A stretch of DNA of 12,158 nt from Candidatus Sulfotelmatobacter sp. (lineage in GTDB: Bacteria > Acidobacteriota > Terriglobia > Terriglobales > Acidobacteriaceae): the NCBI GenBank assembly GCA_030037575.1, contig JASHRB010000440.1, forward strand, positions 1 to 12,158, given 5' to 3'. The notes below the pieces were generated by a model. It was not told where the DNA came from, searched no databases, and saw nothing but the letters and a program-made list of their open reading frames with translations. The position numbers and the translations under genes are program-made. Position 1 is the first letter of the stretch. The number at the start of each line of letters is the position of its first letter. This document shows positions 1 through 7,400 of the stretch, piece by piece.

Positions 1-305
1 AAAGCCACAGTCAGTGGTTTGCGCAAAAGCCCCTCAAATCCGCTAAAAGGCCTTACTTTTTATCCAGGGGGGTGTTTTCGGGCAGCGTTGCTAAGTCGCT
101 TTGTTGTAAAAGCATAAAGAGCTTTTGGGGGAGAACTCACAAGCGTCGATGCTCACCATAGGGACGCCGCCGTAACTGGGGGCCACCTCTTTTCTCAAGA
201 AAAAAGTGAGTGCCCCAAAACAGGCCGCCGCCTTTGTTCGATACCGAACTGAACGACGTTCGTTGACCGTTGTGTAATCATCAGCTCTCGGAAGAAGGTG
301 TCTCA
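1..305. other. Left-edge noncoding stretch
   Basis: I see no credible gene here. The stretch holds A/T-rich runs and two small perfect inverted repeats: AAAAGC (108-113) pairing with GCTTTT at 121-126, and TTTTCT (190-195) pairing with AGAAAA (198-203) around a two-base loop. Neither has the GC stem plus T-run of a clear intrinsic terminator. The only long minus-strand frame, ending at 91, has no ribosome binding site and no recognisable motif. The right part, about 230-300, must contain the leader of the small gene that starts at 306. Confidence 0.5.
291..298 (+). promoter_or_regulatory. Ribosome binding site fixing a TTG start
   Basis: GAAGAAGG lies seven bases before the TTG at 306. It is a good match to the anti-Shine-Dalgarno sequence and has ideal spacing, so it favours TTG 306 over the TTG at 270, which has no comparable site in front of it. 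Translation from 306 also gives the expected N-terminus MTPEERQKM. Confidence 0.6.
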
Positions 306-467
306 TTGACCCCTGAAGAACGTCAGAAAATGGATGTCCTGTGTACGCTGATCCCGCACGAACAAAACCTCAAGGAATTCACCCGGCTGGCAAAAGAGTT
401 GAACGACCTTATTGCAATGAAAGAGAAGCGACTGCAGGCCCGCGCTGACAAAGAAAAATCGGCCTAA
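306..467 (+). CDS. Small helical hypothetical protein (53 aa)
   Basis: Read from TTG 306 this is a 53-residue protein, beginning MTPEERQKMDVLC and ending in a charged tail rich in Lys, Arg and Ala. It has no membrane segment, signal peptide or cysteine pair. Charge and leucine spacing (KEFTRLAKELNDLIAMKEKRL) suggest two short amphipathic helices, probably a small helical hairpin or dimer. Short proteins with this T/S-PEER opening and an ELNDLL-EKKE-type second helix are, from memory, frequent in Acidobacteriota, where they have no assigned function. The strong ribosome binding site and conserved-looking N-terminus make it likely to be real despite its size. The next gene starts 163 bases later on the same strand and looks unrelated. 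No function is assigned. Confidence 0.65.
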   Translation: MTPEERQKMDVLCTLIPHEQNLKEFTRLAKELNDLIAMKEKRLQARADKEKSA

Positions 468-630
468 GGTTGAGAGGGGTGTTGCCCCAATGGCCCTGGA
501 AATGGAGAAAGCGTCCGGTTGCCCGACCATCCATTGAAGTAGTTGAACGATAGTTGGAACTTTCAGCGACGATCCTCGTATCCTCAGAAGAGTTTTAGCT
601 CGACGGGCGATTTCGCGCTGGCCGTCGGAG

Positions 631-1188
631 ATGATCAGACGGATTGCAGAAGCGTGGCCGCGTCTCAAGGCCAGGGTGGCCGGGGCCTTTTATTTGCTCG
701 CCGTGCTGACGGCCGCGTTCGCCGAGGGCTTCGTTCGCGGCAGGTTGCTCTATGCAGCAGGGCTCGTCCCGGTCGCGGCCTTTGTCATTGTGACGCTGCT
801 GCTCTATCAGCTCTTTAAGCCGGTGAATAGGAGCCTCGCTTTGCTCGCGGCGCTCTTCAACCTCGTCGGGCTCACTTTTGAAGCCCTTGAATGGCACCTC
901 TGGGGGGTGAACATCGCCCTGATATTTCACGGGCTCTATTGTCTCCTGATCGGTTTTCTCGTTTTCCGGTCGGCCTTCCTGCCTCGAATGCTCGGCGTGC
1001 TGATAGCCATTGGCGGCTTGGCTTGGCTGACCGATCTGTCAATACCACTCACAGACCACCTGTCACCTTACAACGTGATCTCCGGCTTCATAGGAGAAGG
1101 ATTGCCCATGCTCTGGCTCCTCGTGATCGGGCTGAACGGTCAACGAGGGAAGGAGCAGGCCAGCGCAGAGACAGAGGGCCCATCATAG
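631..1188 (+). CDS. DUF4386 family integral membrane protein, short copy
   Basis: A 185-residue hydrophobic protein that I recognise as the DUF4386 type: a basic N-terminus (PRLKARVAG), a first helix with an AEGFVRGRL loop, the PVNRSLALLAALF signature at about 65-78, then YCLLIGFLVFRSAFLPRMLGV and a last helix after IGEGLP. About six membrane helices can be placed: roughly 14-32, 40-62, 66-86, 93-113, 117-136 and 148-167. Family members are usually nearer 220-240 residues. This copy is short, mainly because the loop and helix after RGRL and the stretch after ALLAALF are reduced. The function of the family is unknown. ATG 631 is chosen because it aligns with the MTKRIAG start of the paralogue just downstream, although the GGAG before it touches the start codon, giving poor spacing. 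It lies 47 bases before the second copy and may be cotranscribed with it. Confidence 0.8.
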   Translation: MIRRIAEAWPRLKARVAGAFYLLAVLTAAFAEGFVRGRLLYAAGLVPVAAFVIVTLLLYQLFKPVNRSLALLAALFNLVGLTFEALEWHLWGVNIALIFHGLYCLLIGFLVFRSAFLPRMLGVLIAIGGLAWLTDLSIPLTDHLSPYNVISGFIGEGLPMLWLLVIGLNGQRGKEQASAETEGPS

Positions 1189-1235
1189 CGTGCCCATAAG
1201 TCCTTGGCTAATGGCTGGCGTGAGAAAAAGAAAGC

Positions 1236-1865
1236 ATGAGCACAGTTGAAATGACGAAGCGGATTGCAGGCGCGTCACCGCGTCTCAAAGCTAGAATCGC
1301 CGGCCTCTTGTACTTGCTTATCTTCATCGCAGCCCCAAGCGGTGCTGCGACCGCCACGCCGGCGAAGATGATTATCACCCTCACCGGCGATACCGGCGTG
1401 GCGCTCATCCTCTATGATTTGCTCAAGCCGGTAAGCACAAGCCTCTCTCTGCTTGCGGCGCTCTTCAGGCTCATCTTTGTCGCTGTTATGGCCGTCAACT
1501 CACTGAGCTATTTCGGCGCCGTGGTCCTCTTCCAGAACGCTCACTCCTCGGCCGCCTTCGATACCGGCTACGCCATCGCCATGGTGCCTTTCGGACTCTA
1601 TTGTCTCCTGATCGGCTATCTTATTTTCAAGTCAATCTTCCTTCCTCGGATTCTGGGTGTGCTGATGGCGCTGGCGGGCTTGGGCTATCTGACGTTCCTG
1701 TGGCCCCGGCTCGGAAGCCATCTATTCTTCCCCTACATTCTGATCCCCGGCATCGTCGGGGAAGGATCGCTGACGCTTCGGCTCCTCGTGATGGGCGTGA
1801 ACGTTCAACAATGGAAGGAGCAGGCCAAGGCAGCGCGGGCAAGTGGCGGGCCATCCGGAAGTTGA
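1236..1865 (+). CDS. DUF4386 family integral membrane protein, second copy
   Basis: A 209-residue paralogue of the preceding protein. It shares the opening KRIAGASPRLKARIAGLLYL, the central block SLSLLAALFRL, the block FGLYCLLIGYLIFKS followed by FLPRILGVLMALAGLGYL, and the C-terminal IVGEGSLTLRLLVMGVN followed by a polar WKEQAKAA tail. These are all DUF4386 landmarks, and it is closer to family length than the first copy. Six to seven membrane helices are predicted by eye. DNA identity between the copies is still visible, including an identical 20-base run (934-953 and 1596-1615), which supports tandem duplication. ATG 1236 follows a purine-rich GAGAAAAAGAAAG stretch. An internal ATG at residue 6 would align with the start of the first copy and is the alternative. 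Function is unknown. Confidence 0.85.
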   Translation: MSTVEMTKRIAGASPRLKARIAGLLYLLIFIAAPSGAATATPAKMIITLTGDTGVALILYDLLKPVSTSLSLLAALFRLIFVAVMAVNSLSYFGAVVLFQNAHSSAAFDTGYAIAMVPFGLYCLLIGYLIFKSIFLPRILGVLMALAGLGYLTFLWPRLGSHLFFPYILIPGIVGEGSLTLRLLVMGVNVQQWKEQAKAARASGGPSGS

Positions 1866-2297
1866 GACCAATGGACGGAGTAGAGATACAGTGACCTCGC
1901 CGGGTGAAACGGAAGCGGCACCGCGGGGATACAACCATGCTGAGGGATAACCTGGTGGGGCTCATCGAGCCGATGCTCAGCAGCGCGGGGAGCTTATCCT
2001 CTCGCGCTGGGCACCGAGAGCAAACAGCTATCGGACGATAGAACCCCATGCCTTGAAAATCCCCGCCCCAAATGGGGCGGAATCTACATTTCGCCCCATG
2101 GCCGTGCGGTGGATGTTTTCATGCGTGAGGTTGAATGCTCCAATTGCGGAGCGCTCGCGCGGCACCGCGATGCCATCCTTGAAGATAGAATTCAGCGTCA
2201 ATCGGTGAAACGTGGGGGGCGAGAACTATGCGCCGACTCCCCCCGCACAGCTGTTTTCCAAAGGATAGGCCCATCCCAAACCGGTCCATCTGGTCAC
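1866..2297. other. Decayed intergenic spacer
   Basis: About 430 bases with no gene I can support. Frames on both strands are open for at most 60-110 codons, and none combines a start, a ribosome binding site and a recognisable motif. It sits between the DUF4386 pair and a transposase remnant, so it is probably the residue of an insertion. A short perfect hairpin occurs at 2063-2080. Confidence 0.5.
2063..2080. repeat. Perfect 8-bp inverted repeat, two-base loop
   Basis: CCGCCCCA at 2063-2070 is followed by AA and TGGGGCGG at 2073-2080. The same core recurs as CGCCCCAT at 2092-2099 and as ACCCCATG at 2043-2050, so CCCCA/TGGGG words are clustered here. There is no following T-run on either strand, so it is not a convincing intrinsic terminator. 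It could be a remnant of a mobile-element end or a cruciform-type repeat. Confidence 0.5.
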
Positions 2298-2440
2298 TCA
2301 GACTACTCGATGATGACGGGGAATCTCGCACCGCGCGTCGTTGACCATCGCAACCTCGGTCCTGCCGCGAATCGAATCGCCGAACTTGCGCTCAATCGCT
2401 CGGAAGGTGGATGCGATAGGGGAGCGCTGGTTTAGTCTCT
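2298..2440 (-). pseudogene. Transposase C-terminal remnant (DDE_Tnp_1 type)
   Basis: Reading the minus strand from about 2440 to the TGA at 2298-2300 gives QRSPIASTFRAIERKFGD, then SIRGRTEVAMVN and DARCEIPRHHRVV. This matches the end of IS4/IS1182-type DDE transposases, where the family pattern is RSNVESTF-MIK-KFGD-VRSKT-VAMVNEVLCKILCHN. Shared positions include RS, STF, KFGD, the RxxT, AMVN, and even the later C, I and H. The catalytic N-terminal and central parts are absent: the neighbouring gene occupies the sequence from 2462 upward. No start codon or terminal inverted repeats were found, so this is a dead fragment of an insertion sequence. The last 13 residues have drifted from the family pattern, consistent with decay. 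The exact IS family is not certain. Confidence 0.6.
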
Positions 2441-2461
2441 CCGACCAGGACTGGCACCCGC

Positions 2462-3397
2462 TCACTTCTTCTTCTCCGGCTTGTTGGGGTTATATCTCGA
2501 GTTCGGATCGAACATGGCTTGGTCCAGTCCCTGGTTGTAGTGAGCCGCGCTCACGAACCGCTGAGACTGCATGTCGCCGTTAAAGAACCGCGTGAACCCA
2601 TAGGGAGTGTTCACTCCCTGCACCACGCGGTAGTTGTCATAGAGTTCTTCTTCCACGTCGCGCTGCCGGTCGACCGGATCGCGCCACGAATAACTTTTCT
2701 TCAGCGGCAAATGGGTGTCGACATCGAGAAACAAATCGACCGCCTCATCTTTGGCGTTGATCAGCGTGATCTGCTCGGCCACCACATTTCCCGCCAGGGC
2801 GTTGCCGTCATAAAAAAGCGCCACCGCCGGATCGTTCACCCAATACTTGAGCACCGTCTCCAGCGAAAACTTGCGCCGCCGCAAATAATCCTCGAGGTCC
2901 TTCGTCTCAACCGCGCGCGGCCCTTTGTAAGTCAGCTCATACCCTTTGTTGCCCGTGTAGAGATATGCCACGTCGCGCTCCGGTGTGACCTCGATGCGCT
3001 CCTTATCGGGATACTGCACAAACCGCCAGAACAGAACGCCGTTGCTGTTCGGGCGGCCATGAAAAAAGCTGTAGCTGCGTCCTTGTTCCGACATGTCGTG
3101 AACATTGAGAAACGCCTGCCCGCCCAGCGCCTCGATGGCTTGCTCCAGCAGCCCCCGCGCCTTGCGGGCATTGGCAAGATCTACGGCCGGGATGGATTGG
3201 GCCGGAGTGAGCGCCGCGACTGAGGGCGAAGTCTGGGCCGAACCCGGAGATGCCGGTTGACTCGAAGTGGCCGAAGCAGCAATTTGCCGGGAACTTGGCC
3301 CTGAAGAAGCCGGCGCGCCTGCCTGGCCGGAACCAACAGAATCGGCAGCCAAGATCACAGCCAGGCCAAGCATGACGATGAGAACCGAATATTTCAT
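2462..3397 (-). CDS. Exported LolA-like outer-membrane lipoprotein-sorting type protein
   Basis: A 311-residue exported protein. Residues 1-26 form a signal peptide (MKYSVLIVMLGLAVILAADS, then a likely cleavage after SGQA) with no lipobox cysteine. A Ser/Ala/Pro/Gln-rich linker at about 27-75 follows. The folded part starts near 78 with ARGLLEQAIEALGG and contains VLFWRFVQYPDKERIEV, the YLYTGNKGYELTY block, EDYLRRRKFSLETVLKYW, LFLDVDTHLPLKKSY and NTPYGFTRFFNGD, ending in a lysine-rich tail. Repeated beta strands with a lipid-binding-like pattern resemble the LolA/LppX fold, and acidobacterial proteins of this type are usually labelled outer-membrane lipoprotein-sorting. The true substrate is unknown. 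ATG 3397 is chosen for the signal peptide; the open frame runs on upstream into the next gene but there only reads its wrong frame. The gene ends directly against a transposase remnant. Confidence 0.75.
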   Translation of the reverse strand: MKYSVLIVMLGLAVILAADSVGSGQAGAPASSGPSSRQIAASATSSQPASPGSAQTSPSVAALTPAQSIPAVDLANARKARGLLEQAIEALGGQAFLNVHDMSEQGRSYSFFHGRPNSNGVLFWRFVQYPDKERIEVTPERDVAYLYTGNKGYELTYKGPRAVETKDLEDYLRRRKFSLETVLKYWVNDPAVALFYDGNALAGNVVAEQITLINAKDEAVDLFLDVDTHLPLKKSYSWRDPVDRQRDVEEELYDNYRVVQGVNTPYGFTRFFNGDMQSQRFVSAAHYNQGLDQAMFDPNSRYNPNKPEKKK

Positions 3398-3524
3398 GCT
3401 CCGATCAACGAGAACTCCGCATCCCCCAACTCTCCACTTCGGTTGGATGCCCAAACCAGAAATTGTAGCTGCTTGTCCTGTGGCGCGGCGGCGCCTTCGC
3501 CCGCGAAATAGCGCAGCCCACGAG

Positions 3525-3565
3525 ATCCCCCAGGGCGGGCTAATGAAGGCGCGGTCCTGGGGGAT
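3525..3565. repeat. Perfect 10-bp inverted repeat between two minus-strand genes
   Basis: ATCCCCCAGG at 3525-3534 and CCTGGGGGAT at 3556-3565 are exact reverse complements, separated by 21 bases. The element lies 14 bases beyond the stop codon of the dehydrogenase gene and 128 bases before the start of the LolA-like gene. There is no T-run after the stem on either strand. It may act as an RNA 3'-end stem, a factor-binding dyad, or be a dispersed palindromic repeat. Confidence 0.6.
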
Positions 3566-3579
3566 GACGACCCACCCAC

Positions 3580-4362
3580 TCACCCCACCAGCACCGCGCC
3601 TCCGTTCACATTGAAAATTTCTCCGGTGATAAACCCCGCATGTTCGGTGCACAAAAATAGTACCGGAGCGGCAATTTCCTCGGGCTTGCCCGCTCGCCCC
3701 AAAGGAATCGTGCGCCGAATCTCCCCGCCAGTCTTGGGGTCTTGCAGCGCCGGTTTCGACATGTCGGTGTCGACCCATCCGGGCGCAACCGCATTCACAT
3801 AAATGCCCGAGGAAGCCAGTTCCCCCGCCAGGGTTTTTGTCATGCTGATGATCGCGCCCTTGGTCGCGGAATAATCCACATGGAACGCCTCGCCCCTTTG
3901 CCCGCTCGTCGAACTGAGCAGGACGATATGCCCCGCCGCCGCGCCCATGCGAGTCTGGGACTTCATCTGCGCCACCGAATATTTCACCAGCCCAAACACC
4001 GCATCCAGATTGATTGAAAGCGTTGATCGCCACTGCGCAACCGTCATGTTCTCGACCGCAACGTCTTGGGCCGGCCAGACGCCGTGATTCGCAACCAGAA
4101 CATCGATTCTGCCGAAATGCTTGACGGCTTCGGCCACAAGGCTCCGCCCCGAATCTGGGCCGTTAAAATCGCTCTGAATGGCGCGACAATTTGCCTCGCC
4201 GCATTCCTTGGCCAGCGCTTCGGCCTGCGACTTCGCTTTCTGGTAGTTAAATGCAACCTTTGCGCCCGCCATGGCGAACAGGCGCACCGTGGCCGCGCCG
4301 ATGCCCCGCGAACCCCCAGTAATCAGGGCCACTTTGCCCGAAAGAGAAAGTGAAATGGACAT
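3580..4362 (-). CDS. Short-chain dehydrogenase/reductase, FabG-like
   Basis: A 260-residue classical SDR, predicted to be a cytosolic NAD(P)H-dependent oxidoreductase. The Rossmann glycine motif TGGSRGIG is at 15-22, and the NAG-equivalent is ANHGV. The catalytic residues are Ser151 (in LSSTSG) and Tyr164/Lys168 (YSATK), followed by the APGWVDTDM loop and the C-terminal GEIFNVNGGA strand typical of FabG-like enzymes. Length is normal and all key residues are present, so it should be active. Substrate cannot be read from sequence: 3-oxoacyl-ACP reductase-like or a sugar/steroid-type substrate are both possible. ATG 4362 is preferred because the 12 extra residues from the TTG at 4398 fall outside the family and do not resemble a targeting signal. 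It starts 79 bases after the stop of the large c-di-GMP protein, so cotranscription is plausible. Confidence 0.88.
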   Translation of the reverse strand: MSISLSLSGKVALITGGSRGIGAATVRLFAMAGAKVAFNYQKAKSQAEALAKECGEANCRAIQSDFNGPDSGRSLVAEAVKHFGRIDVLVANHGVWPAQDVAVENMTVAQWRSTLSINLDAVFGLVKYSVAQMKSQTRMGAAAGHIVLLSSTSGQRGEAFHVDYSATKGAIISMTKTLAGELASSGIYVNAVAPGWVDTDMSKPALQDPKTGGEIRRTIPLGRAGKPEEIAAPVLFLCTEHAGFITGEIFNVNGGAVLVG

Positions 4363-4441
4363 GCAAACAGTTTCAGGTTTCGAGCCGAAGATTGGCAAGT
4401 GTGCCGGCCAGGAAGATCAGCGGACGCCGATTCAGCCGTGC

Positions 4442-7400
4442 TTAGATCGAGTCCTTCGCCGCCGGCGCCCGTTCCGATTTCAATCCGCGCGTCAGCAACC
4501 GCACCAGCATTCCGTCGAATCCAGTTCCGCTCATTTTTGCCAGTTCATCGAGCGCTTCCTCGGGAGTGCGCGCCGCCGAAATCGACTGTTCGGTCAGCAT
4601 GTTCGCATACGCATCGGCGAGGGCGATGATCCGCGCCCACAGCGGAATCTGCTCGCCTTTCGCCCCGCCCGGATAGCCCGATCCGTCAAAGCGCTGATGA
4701 TGGTGCTCAATGGCCTGCCGCATCATCGCGCTGTGGGGCAGAATGCCGACAATTTCCGCTCCCACGCGCGCGTGCATCCTTACCAGAAAGAATTCGTCAT
4801 CGGTCAGCGGCCCCGGCTTGTTCAAAATCCGCTCCGGAACAAAAATCTTTCCCACATCGTGGATGCGCGCCGCATATACCAGGTCCGAAGTGTCTTCCGC
4901 CGGCATGTGCATGCCCCGCGCCAGAATCTCGGTGTAGCGGGCGACCATGTCGCCATGGCCCGAGGTCCGCATCTCGCGCGATTCCGCCGCTCGGCTCAAA
5001 ACTTCGATCGACTCTTTCAACAGGGGGACATTGCAATCTTCTTCGCCCCCGCACATCTTCACCAGCATCGACGTCAGCTCTTCCAGACGCTCCGGCCCGT
5101 TGTGCTCACGCTGTAAAAATCCCTCGATGTAAGCCGAAATCTGCTGCCGCTGCGCAGCGAACTCCTCGCCCGCCACAAACTCCTGCGCCGCCGAAACTCG
5201 ATTGCCTCCCGATCGCTTCGACACGTACATGCCGGCATCGGCCACGCGAATAATGTCTTCGATGGAAAACCCGTGGGTGGGAAAACTGGCCACGCCGAAG
5301 CTCCCGGTGACGTGGTGCTCGCTCAGCAGCGGATCTGCCGCCATCCATTGCCGCAATCGCTCGGCCAAAACTTCCGCCTGCTCCGGCCCGGTCTCCGGCA
5401 TGAGGATAATGAACTCGTCTCCGCCGTACCGCGCCACCACGTTCGATTGCCGCGACTTCTGCTCGAGCAGCCGGCCGACGCGAGCCAGCACCAGATCGCC
5501 TTCAAAGTGACCCATCGTGTCATTCACTTCTTTGAATTTATCCAGGTCGATCAGCACTACCGAGAACGGCCGCCCCGAACGCGAGGCCCGCTTCCACTCC
5601 GCCGACAGCGCTTCCCAGAAAAATCGGCGGGTCTTGATTCCTGTGAGGCCGTCGGTGATCGATTGCTGTTGCAATTTCTGGAAGACAAACGCATTGTGCA
5701 GCGCGGTCGCCAGCAAATCGGCGAGCGTATTCAGGATGAGCACGTCCTGCGGCGAGAACGCACTTTCGTCGCGGCTTTCAATATTCAGCGCCCCGAGCAG
5801 CGTCTCGCCGTAAGTAATCGGAATGCACAGCACCGAGCGCGACTCCGGCAAAATCGCTCCCATCTGGCCTTCCACCCCGTTCTGCACCAGCGCGCGTTCT
5901 CCGGTGCGGGCCACGCGGCCGAGAATTCCAAATCCCAGGGGAATACGCTTGCCCATCGCATGCGCGGTCGCTCCCGCTTCCGCCTTGATTTCAATTTCCT
6001 TGGTTCCGTAGTCCAGCAATCCAATGCCGATGTGATCGAAGCTGAAATTCTTTTGAATCTCCCCCACGATCTGCCCCAGCATGTGAACCGGATCGTCGCT
6101 CGAAATGGCGGTTCGCGAAATGTTGTTGAGAAAGGCCAGTTGCCGCGACCGCCGCTGTTCATCGGCGAACAGCCGCGCGTTCTCCACCGCCACCGAAACC
6201 TGCCCCGCCGCAGTCACCAGCACATCGAGATCGCGCTGCTCGAACATGAACTCGCGCTCCTTGCTCATGGCAACCATCACCCCGGCGGGCTTGTTGCCCA
6301 GCAGAATCGGCGCCGCGCACAGGCACTTGGCCGGTTGCGCGGGCTTGTAACTCACGCCCAACCGCGCGCGCGTTTTCTCTAACTCCGAGCGGATCAGCAG
6401 CGGTTGCCCCGTTCGAATCACGTATTCCGTGAAGGCGTTGTCCATTTTGCGCGAACGCTTGGGCAGAATTCGTCCGTTCTCCAGCTCCAGTTCGAAGCGG
6501 ACCTCGTCCCCCTCGTGAAACGCAATGTAGAAGTTGTCGGTATTGAAAATCTGTCCCAGCTCGCTGTGAATCGTACGCAGCACTTCATCCTGATCGAGCC
6601 GCGAACTGATGGCTTTGCCGATCTCCGTGAGCAGTTCGTATTCCTGCGTCCGGCGATGCGCATCGTGGGCGATCAGATAGTTCTCAATCGTCAGCCCCAG
6701 CTGCAGCGCCAGGCCCACCATCAAGCGCGGGCCGGATGTTCCAAACGCGGTTCGCTCCGCATGAGGAAACAAAATCACGCCGAACGTGTGTTCGCGGGTT
6801 TGTAAACTCACGGCCGTCAGATTGCGAATCTCGGCTTCGGTGAAAACTCTCTTGAATTCGCTGAAGGTCGCCGCCGAACCAATCGGCAACTGCTCGGTGA
6901 GCTGGGCGAGATTGTGAACCGTAAATAATCCGCCTTGCCGGTATGCCAGCTCGCAAAGGTATTGTCCCGCGCCAGTTTCGGTCAGCTTGTCGAGAAATTC
7001 CGGGGAGAATCCCTGCTGCACCGAGGGCAAAAGGTTTCGCCACCGCTCGCCAATGTAGAGAATGGCCCGCCGCGCCGAGAGCGCTCCCGCCAGCCGGTCC
7101 AGCGCCGCTTGCAGGCTGGGCAGCAAATCCTCGGCCAGGAGCAAGCGCCGCGGATCGACCCCCAGGGTCGAAAGGGCCAGCGTATTTTCCTGCACCGCGT
7201 TGCGCTCGTTTTCAAACAGCACCATCACCATGGCGATGCCCAGCAACATCTGCGGCACCGGTCCCAGATAGTTGGCCGCGCTGCCGAATCTAGCGCCCCA
7301 GGGATTCCGGAATTGACCGGCACCCATGAGCACGCCCCACAACGCCAGTGAAAACGCCAGCACTTTGAAGGCCAGCGAGCCCCGCCGATGACCGTTCAAG

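Noticed and set aside
251..261. GAACGACGTTC as a LexA-like box
   Set aside because: The spacing between GAAC and GTTC is three bases, not the four of the DinR/LexA pattern, and the adjacent gene gives no reason to expect SOS control.
91..306. Minus-strand frame of 71 codons at the left edge
   Set aside because: No ribosome binding site or recognisable domain, and its composition looks like translated noncoding DNA.
2041..2235. Minus-strand frame open for about 60 codons
   Set aside because: It looks mildly protein-like, but lacks a start and a binding site and is not longer than chance allows; the plus strand is equally open there.
3398..4033. Minus-strand frame extending the LolA-like gene upstream to 523 residues
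   Set aside because: The extra part overlaps the dehydrogenase gene in another frame and the intergenic region, and a clean signal peptide begins at 3397.
4271..6382. Long plus-strand frames (281 and 369 codons) opposite the c-di-GMP gene
   Set aside because: They are rich in Arg, His, Gln and Pro with no motifs, as expected of the antisense of a GC-rich gene whose real product has clear domains.
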